DNA of 64,000 bases, taken from assembly GCA_028583605.1 (NCBI GenBank), contig CM053329.1:19540455-19604454 (forward strand), given 5' to 3'. Shown here piece after piece: positions 49,236 through 60,499 of this stretch (its first letter is position 1; every line of letters starts with the position of its first letter). Below the pieces are notes generated by a model, which saw nothing but the letters and a program-made list of their open reading frames with translations, searched no databases and was not told where the DNA came from. The position numbers and the translations under genes were made by a program. This stretch comes from Dastarcus helophoroides (Eukaryota; Arthropoda; Insecta; Coleoptera; Bothrideridae).

Positions 49236-50530
49236 AATGTAAGAAACATTGGTACCATTTAGTATTTTAAATATACTAGGCACAGAAATTAAGGGGTGTG
49301 AAAAAAGCCAACAATGGTCATAGAGAAACATAAAAAAGTCGATTAAGCCCCAAGTTTCAGATTTTGGGTTCAATTTTTTAAATCTTGGCAGTTTTTGTGT
49401 AATCATAAGATACCCATAGGATTATTTTTCTTCGTTTTTTTGCTTGCGTTTAAAGGTTCATGGGCTTCAATCTTTTTTTTTTTTCAAATATCTTATCGTA
49501 AAGTTTTTTGGACAACTTAATTCTTTTTAACCTGACTGGTTTTCGAGCCTTCTACCATGGGGTATCGTCGTTCAAAACAAATAGGTCATTATTAACTTTG
49601 GCAACCAATAACTGGGGAAATAATGATCGTACAGAAAAAGTAAGTAGAGTTTTGAAAACTGTAAGGTATTTTCTACTACAAAGTATTCTCTACCAACAGT
49701 AAGTATTGGTTATTGATAAAATTTTTTTAGTAGGAGAAAATTGATCAAAGAAGAAGTAAAAAATTGATACATTTTCGAAAATAATAAATATACTTTTGAA
49801 GAATATTGACTAAAACTTCTTAACCCCCAAAGAATCCAAAAGAAATCTTAAAAATCTGAAAACCCTGTAGTATATTTTTATTGTCCTCAGAATGATTGAA
49901 TTTGTCGTTCTTGCCAAAAACCAATATAAGAATGAATTTTTGAAGTAAACAATTTTTTAGTTTAAAGTTTTCACTTCTGTCAGCAGCTTCCAAGACTGCA
50001 CAATTTTTTTTTATTTCTTATTTATTTTATTACGTTGAAAGTGTTTTTTTTTTCACAATAATCCACAATTTTTTATTCAAAAAACCTTATGGCCATGTGA
50101 GGTCATCAAATGATGAATTTTTCTTGTGTAACTCAGACAATAACTAGTTTAGCATTCCAGAAAAAAAAACAAAAAAAACGAACAAGAATTCGGATAAATT
50201 AGACAAGTTGGCAACAGGCGAACCATATTAAGTTTGTAATAAATGGAATTTAATACGGTAAAAGGGTAGAAACGTTTTATAATTCATTAAATGTCCCCCA
50301 GGACGTATTAAATGCTTCACAGTTCAATTGAACAGATCTATATTTCATTTCCAATTTTTTAATGAAAATTTACATTGCGGAGATTCCAACGATCTCTATC
50401 GGTAAATAACAGGATTTAAAACTTTATAAATCAGCGCTAAAGCGGAATTTTCATAGACCGTTAGTAGAAAGCATTCGAGTAAGACATAATTAGAAGAATA
50501 CTTAAACTTTCCTTGTGTCCACTCTTATCC
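49236..50530. other. Unassigned AT-rich sequence
   Basis: No array. Short frames at 49215-49406 (-) and 49508-49702 (+) are unsupported. Confidence 0.4.
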
Positions 50531-52990
50531 ATAACTAACCAAAAGTGAATGTGTCAAAGACAATGATGAAAGATTTTCCCTGATGGTTCTTGTTCTTCCG
50601 GAATAGAGCCAGAGAACCAGTGGCGGTGAAAAAAGAAAATATTATTGACCAGCTTTCGTTTTTCATTGAAATTTTGACCACCAAATGATTATTAAGGTGG
50701 ATCGATTGTGTCCAAATACAGATTAAGATGGCGTTGTGCTGTTTAGTTTCAAATCAAGATTCTGATTAATTTCGAGGGTCTCTAGCATAACCATTCGATA
50801 AGGTACAGTTGGCAGCTTCCTAGGCAACTGTCGCATACCATACCAAACGATATTTTTCGACAACCCCCCCTCCTAAAATGAAATCGGCTCCCGGGCCTTC
50901 TTGCCCCGTATATACCTGTCTGATTTGCCTTATGGATCCGCCACTAACCTTTGAGTACAAATTTTGACCACCAAGAATATCTACGAGTTGTAAAACGAAT
51001 TGATTCTTCTTGCACCCCTAAATACTTGCCTGGTGTGCCTTATGGATAACCTGACACTGATGAGAATTAATTTTTCGAAAATGTGACCACCAAGAACATC
51101 TACGAATTTCAAAATGAATCGATTTTAACTGGGTACACAAATAATAATAACAGGATAATATTTTTTGCCTAAAACAAAGTTTCAGACGAAGGTTTTGTTT
51201 AATTCTTCGGTTATCTGGTCAAACGACGATGCACAACTTAGAAAATTGGGTATCACATGAAGACAAAATTATAGTGGAAGAAGAAAATATTACTGATGAA
51301 CTTTCGTTTTTCATTGAAATTTTGACCACCAAAAAGTGGATTGATGGTACCCGAATACCACCAAATGATTACTCAGATGGATCGATTGTGTCCAAATATG
51401 TAAGATTATGATGCCGATGTGCTATTCAATATCAAATGAAGCTTCCGATTAGTTTCAAGAGTCTCTAGCAAAACCATTCAATAAGTTGAAGCTGAGAAAA
51501 ATGTTCCATATGAAGGCAAGTTTATAGTGGAAAAACAAAATATTAGTGATGAGCTTTCGTTTTACATTGTAAATTTCACCACCAAAAGACCAATTGATGG
51601 TACCCGAATACGTTGAATTACCAAAGCGATATCATATTCAGATTCAAACGAAGCCTCTGGTTGGTTTCAAGGGTCTCTAGCAAACCAAACAATTCGATAA
51701 GGTACATCTTGGAAAAATGTTCCACATGAAGGCAAAATTTTAGTGGAAAAAAAAGATGCTACTGATTGACTTCCGTTTCTCATTGAAATTTTGACCACCA
51801 AAAAGTGGATTAATGGTACCCGAATACCACCAAGCGATTATGCAGATGGATCGATTGTGTCCAAATAGTAAAATTATGATGGCGATCTGCTATTCAATAT
51901 CAAATGAAGCTTCCAATTAGTTTCAAGAGTCTCTAGCAAAACCATTCAATAAGTTGAAGCTGAGAAAAATGTTCCATATGAAGGCAAATTTATAGTGGAA
52001 AAAGAAAATATTACTGATGAGCTTTCGTTTTCCATTGTAATTTTCACCACCAAAAGATGAATTGATGGTGCCCGAATACGTAGAATTACGAAGACGATAT
52101 GCTTAAAGAGACAAACGAAGCCTCTGGTTGCTTTCAAGGATCTCTAGAATAACAAGCAATTCGATAAGATACATTTTGGAAAAATGTTCCACATGAAGGT
52201 AAAATTTTAGTGGAAAAAAAAGATGCTACTGATTAACTTCCCTTTTTCATTGAAATTTTGACCACCAAAAAGTGGATTAATGGTACCCGAATACCACCAA
52301 GCGATTATGCATATGGATCGATTGTGTACAAATAGTAAGATTATGATGGCGATCTGCTATTCAATATCAAATGAAGCTTCCAATTAGTTTCACGAGTCTC
52401 TAGCAAAACCATTCAATAAGTTGAAGCTGAGAGAAATGTTCCACATGAAGGCAAATTTATAGTGGAAAAAGAAAATATTACTGATGAGCTTTCGTTTTTC
52501 ATTGTAATTTTCACCACCAAAAGATATATTGATGGTGCCCGAATACGTAGAATTACGAAGACGATATGATAAAAGAGACAAACGAAGCCTCTGCTTGCTT
52601 TCAAGGATCTCTAGCATATCAAACAATTTGATAAGGTACATCTTGGAAAAATGTTCCACATGAAGGCAACATTTTAGTGGAAAAAAAAGGTGCTACTCAT
52701 CAACTTCCGTTTTTCATTGAAATTTTGACCACCAAAAAGTGGATTGATGGTACCCGAATACCACCAAGCGATTATGCAGATGGATCGATTGTGTCCAAAT
52801 AGTAAGATTATGATGGCGATGTGCTATAGAATTCCAAATGAAGCTTCCGATTAGTTTCAAGAGTCTCTAGCAAAACTCTTTGGTTTTGGTTCTTCTAGAA
52901 TGAAGGCTTTGGTTTTGGATCTTCTAGAATAAAGGCAAAAGCTTTGAGGAAACATGATTCTAAAACTTTTTCGGAATCACAGGTGAAGAA
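50531..52990 (+). repeat. Tandem array I with protein-like frames
   Basis: Two alternating unit types share GAAAATATTACTGATGAGCT and CATTGAAATTTTGACCACC. Type 1 continues AAAAAGTGGATTGATGGTAC, ACCACC and GGATCGATTGTGTCC. Type 2 continues AAAAGATGAATTGATGGTGC and ACGTAGAATTACGAAGACG. The copy at 51229-51411 is open for 60 codons with an ATG (VEEENITDELSFFIEIL, TKKWIDGTRIPPNDY) and runs into ATGTAAG, a donor-like site. Other copies carry stops in the same frame. The array may derive from a duplicated exon. No protein family is recognised. Near 50825-50945 a GC-rich piece ending ATCCGCCACTA resembles a hAT-type end. Confidence 0.7.
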
Positions 52991-55900
52991 ATCTAAAGAT
53001 TCCCCATCTATAAGTTATCAAAGATAATGATGAAATCTTTTCAACTTCCTGATGGTTCTTGTTTTTTGAGAGTAAACTCAGAGAAGTTTAAAGGGATATG
53101 TCTGCGAAATTTTTACCTTATCAAAAGTGTAGATACAGAATTGTTGAAGACGCTTTCCTTGACAAATATAGCGATGAAGAATTTTGCATCTTTTGGGGGC
53201 AAGTCTGCTTTTGAATCGTCGAAAATAAAGCCAAAAATTTTAAGGGAACCTGATTCTGAAGTGTTTACCTTTTCAGAAGCAGAGGTGAAAAACTGGAAGA
53301 ACCATTTGTTTCCAAAGATGATGATGAAAATTTTGCAACTTCGTGATGGTTCTTGTTCTTTTGGAATAAAGCAAAGAACTTTGAAGGACCATGACTGCGA
53401 AATTTTCACTTTCTCAGCAGTGAAGGTATAGGATTGTTAAAGACACCTGGTCCTTTCTTTGATAAATATATTGTTGAAGAATCTGGCACCTTCCTAAAGC
53501 ATCTCTCTAGTTCTAGATTCTAAATCTACCAAAATAATGCCAAAAATTTTTAAGGAACGTGATTTGGAAATGTTTACCTTTTCAGAAGTAGAAGTAAAGA
53601 ATTATAAAGCTGTACGAGTTATTTCGTTTCAAAAATCTAAAGCTCTACAACTTTCTGATGGTTCTTGTTGTTCCAGAATAAAACCAGAGAACTGTCAAAA
53701 AGCATGGCTGCAAAATTCTTATTTTGTTATCTCTCAGTTATGGGATTATTGAAGACACCTGAGTCTTTCATCAACAAATATCCTGATGAAGGATTTTGCG
53801 TCTTCTTGGAGCATCTCTTTGGCTTTGGATTGTTCAAAATAAAAGCAGTAGCTTTGAAGGAACGTGATTTGAAAATGTTTGCCTTTTCAGAAGCAAAAGT
53901 GAGTGAAGAATTATAAAGGTGTATGATTTATTCCTTTCCAAAAATGGTGATGAAAGATTTGGAACTTTTCGATGGTTTTTGTTGTTCCAGAAAAAAGCCA
54001 GAGAACTTTCAATAAACATGACTGCAAAATTTTTATTTTGTCCTCTCTCAGTTATGGGATTGTTGAAGACACCTGATTCATTAACAAATATCCTGATGAA
54101 GGAATTTGCACATTTTTGGAGCATCTCTTTGGCTTTGGATTTTTCAAAATAATAGCAAAAGCTTTGAATGAACGTGACTTGAAAATCTTTACCTTTTTAG
54201 AAGCAGAAGTGAAGAATTATAAATCAGTACGATTTATTTCTTTCCAAAAATGATGAAAGATTTGCTACTTTCTGATGGTTCTTCTTGTTCCAGAATAAAA
54301 CCAGAGAACTTTCAATAAACATGGCTGCAAAATGCTTATTTTCTCCTCTCTCAGTTATGGGATTGTTGAGACACCTAATCCATTCATTAACAAATATCCT
54401 GCTGAAGGACTTTGCGTCTTCCAGGAGAATCTCTTTGGCTTCGGATTTTTCAAAATAATACCAAAAGCTTTGAAGGAACGTGCTTTGAAAATCTTTATCT
54501 TTTTAGAAACAGAAGTGAAGAATTATAAAACTGTACGATTTATGTCTTTCCAAAAATGATGATGAAAGCTTTGCAACTTTCTTACGGTTCTTGTTGTTCC
54601 AGAATAAAACCATAGAACTTTCAATAAATATGACTGCAAAATTCATATTCTCTTATCTCTGTTATGGGATTGTTGAAGGCACCTGATCTTTTCCTTAACA
54701 AATATATTGATGAAGGACTTTGCATCTTCTTGGAGCATCTATTTGGTTTTGGATGTTCCAAAATAATAGCAAAAGCTTCGAAGGAGCGTGTTTACCTTTT
54801 CAGAAGCAGACGTGAAGGATTATAAAGCTGTACGATTTATTTCTTTCCAAAGATGATGATGAAAGGTTTGCAACGTCCTGATGGTTCTTGTTCTTCCAGA
54901 ATAAAATCAGAGAACTTTCCATAAACATGGCTGCAAAATTCTTATTTTCTTATCTCTCAGTTATGGGATTGGGGAAGACACCTGATCTCTTCATTAATAA
55001 ATATACTGACGAAGGATTTTGCATCATCTTGGGGCATCTCTTTGGTATTGGATTATCTAAAATAATAGTAAAAGCTTTGACGAAGATGATTTAAAAATCT
55101 TTACCTTTTCAGAAGCAGAAGTAAAGAATTATAAAGTTGTACGATTTATTCCTTTCCTAAAATGATGATGAAAGGTTGCAACGTTCTGATGGTTCTTGTT
55201 GTTCCAGAATAAAATCAGAAAACTTTCAATAAACATGGCTGCAAAATTCTTATTTTCTTATCTCTCAGTTATGAGATTGTGGAAGGCACCTGCCCTTTTC
55301 ATCAACAAATATACTGATGAAGGAATTTGCATCTTCTTGGAGCATCTCTTTGGTTTTTGATTTTCCAAAAAAATACCAAAAACTTCGAACGAACATGATT
55401 TTGAAATGTTTACCTTTTCAGAAGCAGAAGTGAAGGATTATAAAGCCGTATGATTTATTTGTTTCCAAAGATGATGATGAAACCTTTGCAACTTTCTGAT
55501 GGCTATTGTTCTTCCAGAATAAAGTCAGAGAACTTTCAATAAAGATGGCGGCAAAATTTTTATGTTCTCATCTCTGTTATGGGATTGTTGAAGACATCTG
55601 ATTCTTTCATTAACAAATTTACTGATGAAGGGGTTTTCATCTTCTTAAATCATCTCTTTGGTCATGGATTTTCAAAAATAACGCCAAAAACTTTGAAGGA
55701 ACGTGATTTTCATATGTTTACCTTTTGAGAAGCAGAAGTGAAGAGCTATAAAGATATATGATCTATTTTTTTAAAAGATGATGAAAACTTTGCAACTTCT
55801 TGATGATTCTTGTTCTTCCAGGATAAAGAACTGTCAGTAAATGTGGCTGCAAAGTTCTTATTTTCCAGGCTTTCAGTTAAGGGATTGTTGAAGACATCTT

Positions 55901-56050
55901 TCGTTAAAAAATATAAGGAATTTTTCATCTTCTTGGCGCATCTCCTTGGTTTTGGATCTTCAAAAATAAAAGCAAAAGCTTTGAAGGAACGTGATTTTGA
56001 AATGTCTACATTTTCGGAACCAGAATTGAAGAATTGTAAAGACAGATGAT
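52991..56050 (+). repeat. Tandem array II, about 320-bp units, protein-like
   Basis: Units share CTTTCTGATGGTTCTTGTT, GGCTGCAAAATTCTTATTTT, TCTCTCAGTTATGGGATTG, CTTGGAGCATCTCTTTGG and TTTACCTTTTCAGAAGCAGA. Landmarks recur about every 310-330 bp from about 53.0 to 56.0 kb. Each unit is itself two related halves. The frame through one half reads like FINKYPDEGFCVFLEHL...ALKERDLKMF and is preceded in most units by a pyrimidine tract ending TCTCTCAG. The longest open copy is 53027-53431 (134 codons). Most units carry stops or frame changes, so the array is at best a decayed exon array. A fragment of the same unit precedes array I at 50540-50620. Confidence 0.75.
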
Positions 56051-57652
56051 CGTTACATTTTCAGAGTTATTGAACGATTTTATAACTTGTCAGTTTTGGT
56101 TCTTCATGAAATAGGGTCAAAGCACTTTTTATTTTATAGAAGTAGAAGGGAAAGTCTGGAAACAAATCTTCTTCCGCAGTTAATTACCAAAAAATTTGGT
56201 AGTTTAATGATATTTTTATAGAAATAGAAGAAATATGATGCCCATGATGTAGAGATTTGATTTGATGATACCTAATCTTGTTCAAACAGAAATTAATAAG
56301 ACAAAGATAAACAATAAACTGTAGAAATTAACTAGTTCCAGTTTTTTGCTTCAAAGTCTAATACAAGACGGTTAAAGACCGTAAATCAAATAAGTAGTCC
56401 ACTGGAAATATTCCACAATGCTTGCCGTACCATTAAACATTATCTGTTCAATAAATGAAGACAGAACGGGCTCATGCTGTGAGAAACAAGAAACAGTTAC
56501 AAACTGGGCGACTCAATAAAATGAACACCAATTACTCCAATAACCGGAATTAGATCAAAAATAAAACCAGTGGACAATAATCAATTATCACAGCAATAAA
56601 AGACGAGCAAGATGAGCTTAATTCGATTCAAACTGACGATTAAGCCGCTTTACGATCTTTTAAGTGGCCATCATGCCAGAGAGTGAATCCGAGATCCCCG
56701 ATCGACGCTCGCCCGCTAGTTTGGCGTTCCCTCTAGCGGGCGGCGCGATCTTTGGGCAGGAGATTGTCCAACACATGCGCCCCACCGTCGAGTTGTTTAC
56801 GACCTCGTAAAACCGATTCATCGAGTGTTATGTGCATTAAACAGATCGTAAAAGTCAACGACGATATCATAATCATCCTTGGCGATGTCAATTTGAAAAT
56901 CTAATCAGATGTTTTAATTTCTTTCTCGAGTTATTTCGTTACTTTGTTAATTGATCTATTGAAGATTTGATGTTTGCATTTTTACATGATTTTGAAGGCG
57001 AGTAATTGTCAGGGATCATGCCCAAGCTTTGGACACCTTTAGAATTAGTTAGGATCAAAACTAATCTTAGAAATGTTAAGTTTGTTCATTTAATCACGAG
57101 CTGAATGGTTGGCAAATCCAATTGATACTCTTAAGAGTTTGCTTTCTACATCATTGATAGATTTTCATAAGAGTGCAATGTTTCAAAAAATATTTCAATC
57201 GAACACGAAGTTTTCGATGGTCAAATACATTATAACATGTATAGAGTATGGGACAGTTGACACAGTCGTTCTAGTTAACATGTTAAGCAATAATTAGACA
57301 TCCGTAAGGACAGACATTGTTGATTATAATGGACATTACTTCACGATTTGGTAGTTCAACAGGGATCTTAGGTAGGTTATTGCACAATTGATAACACTAC
57401 GTCCACATACAGTTGTTTTGATATCTTTTCTTAGTTCATAAGGGCACAATTGCTTAGCTTGTACGAAATAGTTTACTGTGTGATCATCTCCATGCACTAC
57501 ACACGTTTAGAGGGTTGCATTATTGCAATCTAGGTCGCATTCTATTTACATTTCCATAGAGTTAAACTAGGTTTGAAGATAATTTAACTTATTTTACTTT
57601 CTGTAATCAAATGATGTTAGGAAAAATAAAGGACCAATTCTAAAAAATAAAC
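56051..57652. other. Mostly unique sequence
   Basis: Non-repetitive. A 62-codon + frame at 57109-57297 is unsupported. The only structured element noted is the GC hairpin at 56700-56750. Confidence 0.4.
56700..56750. repeat. GC-rich hairpin
   Basis: GCCCGCTAG (56711-56719) pairs perfectly with CTAGCGGGC (56733-56741) around a 13-base loop. Flanking GATCG...CTC and GGCGCGATC extend the stem imperfectly to about 18 bp. Both arms carry CGCTAG next to GGGAACGCC or its inverse, loosely reminiscent of insulator-type motifs. No function is claimed. Confidence 0.6.
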
Positions 57653-57658
57653 TTTATT
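57653..57658 (-). promoter_or_regulatory. Poly(A) signal AATAAA
   Basis: AATAAA on the minus strand, about 40 bp past the stop codon at 57699-57701, followed by GTTTATTTTTTAG. Position and spacing fit a 3' end for the candidate exon. Confidence 0.4.
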
Positions 57659-57698
57659 TAACTTTTCAATCGTTCCACTATAGTGAAGCGATTTCGTC

Positions 57699-58034
57699 TC
57701 AACTCCCATCCAAGCGTTTCAAATCTGATGCACTAGAGAAGTAAAAATCGGATTCCTCTTCAAATGGGGGGACAGGCAGTCGAGCCATATGCAAATCAAA
57801 CGGCGATGGGTATCTTTTATTTGCGCCCGAGCAGGACATGTTCTCGGCTATTCTTTCTTGCTCCCATATCATCTGCGAATTCTTGATAAGGCCGACAGCA
57901 CAATGGCGAGCGCGGTGTTCCGACGACACCCCATGCTTACCTATCTGGTCCACGCCATCGCAAAACTTCAATCCTCCGGAGTTCGATCCACCGTCTTCCT
58001 TTTTGTTGCCAACCCGACTTAGACGAAGCTTCGA
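57699..58034 (-). CDS. Candidate 3'-terminal exon, unknown protein
   Basis: The minus strand is open for 111 codons from 58034 to a TGA at 57699, between an in-frame TAA (58035-58037) and AATAAA at 57653-57658. The translation is of mixed composition: SRVGNKKEDGGSNSGGLKF near the start, KRYPSPFDLHMARLPVPPF and EEESDFYFSSASDLKRL near the end. It is GC-richer than its surroundings. No ATG lies near the 5' end, so it would be an internal-to-terminal exon, but the only AG acceptors inside the frame (CTTCGTCTAAG) are weak. A strong donor-like ATAG/GTAAGC at 57939-57944 offers an alternative in which the exon ends there. A + strand frame overlaps (57789-58022), which weakens the case. No family is recognised. 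Confidence 0.35.
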   Translation of the reverse strand, partial: SKLRLSRVGNKKEDGGSNSGGLKFCDGVDQIGKHGVSSEHRARHCAVGLIKNSQMIWEQERIAENMSCSGANKRYPSPFDLHMARLPVPPFEEESDFYFSSASDLKRLDGS

Positions 58035-58037
58035 TTA

Positions 58038-59600
58038 TTAATTAAAATATGCTGACCGAAATTCTTCGACGGTAAAAACTAGGATCGATTTGTTCGGAAA
58101 TTAAAGCGATTTCGCCACAGAGGAATCTTCCATCATTGTCTTCTGGTACGAACTTTGTGGTTCAGCGAAGGATGGCTTGAGTTGATTTCGAAGTACACCT
58201 CGAGGGCAAGGCATCAAAAAGCGTTGTTATTATAATAATAATCACATGCGCGAGTGGCTGGTCGACTATAAATCATTTTGCGATACGCCCGCTCTGCCGG
58301 TCATCCAGTTGACTGATTTATCGATCGAAAATGTTCCCTTCCAAGCCGGTCGTTTTTTTGTTAGCAATTGGCCCTTTCTATTATGCTCTACCTCGAATGA
58401 TTACAGAAACAGGCCAGCAATTATATTAATTGGAATTGTCCGTCTCTTTGTCCGACATCAGGAAGACGAACGAAATAATTGCGGTGCAATTACCGAACAC
58501 TCCTTGATACCTAATTGCTCCTAATTCTTATGTATATGGCGCCCTTTGTAAAAAATGACGGTTCACTGGGTTATACTAACCCTCTTTGGTGTGTTATTGA
58601 TGTTTCGTCACATTATTTAGGAAATCCCATCATTGAGACATTTCTCATAAACGGCAAAAGCCAGAAGCATATAATTCCGGTTGTTAGATCATTGAACTTT
58701 GATTTTGAGATTGCGCTATTTTTTTATTTTTTCGTATTCCTATTTTGGTTTTCGTCAGAGTTGTTAATTAGTTACAGCTTAGTTAGTTATTACATTGTTT
58801 AACTTGATTTATTTTTAGAATTCCGCCAGATAAACCGATTAGAGAAATCTAAATTTAAGACTCAATTATAATTTTATAGACATTTTAATTGTATGGACTA
58901 TCATACAGTCAAATATAAACAACCTAAGCATACGGATTCCACTACAAATAAATAATAAGCCAGCAAATGGCATCCCAATCGTCCCAGTCTTGATCTCGCG
59001 GCGGTATTATTATGATAATAAACGAGTAAGGTGTTTCGTTTCGATATCTCGAATCTTTCGGTGTCTATTCAAGTGTCCGTTAAGTGTTGACAAAGGGGGG
59101 GACAGATGACACCACCGACTAGAATCTGCGAAGCGTAAGACATCAACAATATCTCTGGATGTGACCGATGCAGAGTTCGAATGGAATTTATTGCTACTTC
59201 TTCTCGATTTCATTGCTTTTCTTATCTGGTCAATCCTTCACATACACCACCATTAAGGGAAATTCGTCGCAAACGTATCCGCATTTTAATCTGGTGAGTT
59301 AATCGCGTGCAGATCATGGGCATTCTGTCGTTTGTTCATAAGATCTAAGAGATTAAACCAGAAGGATACGAATTGACCTTAGATGGCGAAAGACATTTAC
59401 TTTGGCGCTAGTAAACGAAACTTTCAAAATCCAAGGACACGCCACTATTTGGCATTCTGGGGAATACCCGAGGATACTTCAATAGAGAGAGTGTAGCCAA
59501 GTAATGCAAGAAACTGTGAATCCGAAAATGCAAGTTATAATCTCGAGAATTCTAAATAATAAAATAAAAAATAATAAACCAAACTAAATAATAAATAATT
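58038..59600. other. Unique sequence around candidate exons
   Basis: Non-repetitive. + frames at 58246-58524 (92 codons) and 58515-58802 (95 codons, TTG start) have no splice or domain support. This could be intron or 5' sequence of the minus-strand candidate gene. Confidence 0.35.
59010..59213 (-). CDS. Possible 5' coding exon, unknown protein
   Basis: 67-codon frame starting with ATG: MKSRRSSNKFHSNSASVTSR, then DIVDVLRFADSSRW. Composition is protein-like (Ser/Arg-rich start) and the sequence is unique. It lies upstream, in the minus direction, of the candidate terminal exon at 57.7 kb, so the two could belong to one gene. A donor-like GTGGTG follows the SSR codons but is weak. No domain is recognised. 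Confidence 0.2.
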   Translation of the reverse strand: MKSRRSSNKFHSNSASVTSRDIVDVLRFADSSRWCHLSPPLSTLNGHLNRHRKIRDIETKHLTRLLS

Positions 59601-60300
59601 TTTCGACCTCGATTGTCTATCAGTAGGGAGCTCTTCCCTTCACAACTTAGAATGTTTTTGGATTCACTCGTCTTTGGATTCCTACATCTTTTGGTTTATT
59701 TGGCTTTAAATTGCCCTGTCTCTTTTTTGCATTATTTTGGTTTTGGCAGCATTTTTTGTCTTTGGAGTTCTTCTACTTTCTACTTGCTCTCTGGAGTTGT
59801 TCCTGGATTTGTTCGCCTTTGGATCCTTGTTTGAATTCTTTCAACTTCTCTTTAGATTATTTAATTTCTCCGTGATTCCCTTGGTTTTAGGATTCCTTCT
59901 TCTTTAAATTGCTTCAGCTTTTGGTCTTCGGTTTAAATCTAATCATGGGTTGCTTTTCTTTGCATAAAATTTAAGTAATTGCCACAACAGATATTGGTGG
60001 AGATTTCCTTTGGAGTCCAGTGTCACTTAGTTTCTTTGGCTTTAGATCATTCATTGTTTTCAGCTTTTTTTTAGCATTTCGTTGTCTCTTTTTGTCTTTG
60101 GATCCCCCCATATGTCCCTTTTCGTCTTTGGATACCCCCATATGTCCCTTTTCATCTACGGATGCCTCTGTATTTGGATTAGTTCATATTTAGATTCTTT
60201 CTTCTTCAGATACTGTCGTGTTTTCTTTGAATTCATCATCTTTTCTATGAGTTTATTTGTTTTTGGATTCCTTCTTTTTTAGTTTTTTTTTATTTAATCT
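59601..60300 (+). repeat. T-rich degenerate TTTGGATTC repeat
   Basis: Repeated words TCTTTGGATTCCTTCTT and variants. A 26-bp unit containing CCCCCATATGTCCCTTTTCG is duplicated at about 60100-60150. The same word family returns near 63940-63980. Confidence 0.7.
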
Positions 60301-60499
60301 ATCGAGTAAATCTGGGACAAATCATAAGCATTCTGTCGTCGCATTTTGCAGATTTAAGTTATTTTGGGAGGACCTTTTTTAACCTAAATCCACTCGCAAA
60401 GGCAAACCTATTATGCATTTAGAGCACTATCAGTACGATACGGAAATAAAGATAGATGGCAATGAATAAATCGTTAGACCAAGGTTACACTAATAATAA

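Noticed and set aside
51290..52520. ACTGATGAGCTTTCG...CATTGAAAT in array I as a hammerhead
   Set aside because: CTGATGA and GAAA are present by chance. The sequence between them cannot form stem II and no stem I or cleavage triplet follows.
53027..53431. 134-codon frame as a complete gene
   Set aside because: It spans repeat halves of array II. Sibling units have stops and shifts in the same frame, so it is treated as part of the array.
53750..55650. CTGATGAAGG words in array II as hammerhead cores
   Set aside because: No GAAA partner or closing stems at suitable distance. The word belongs to the protein-like frame.
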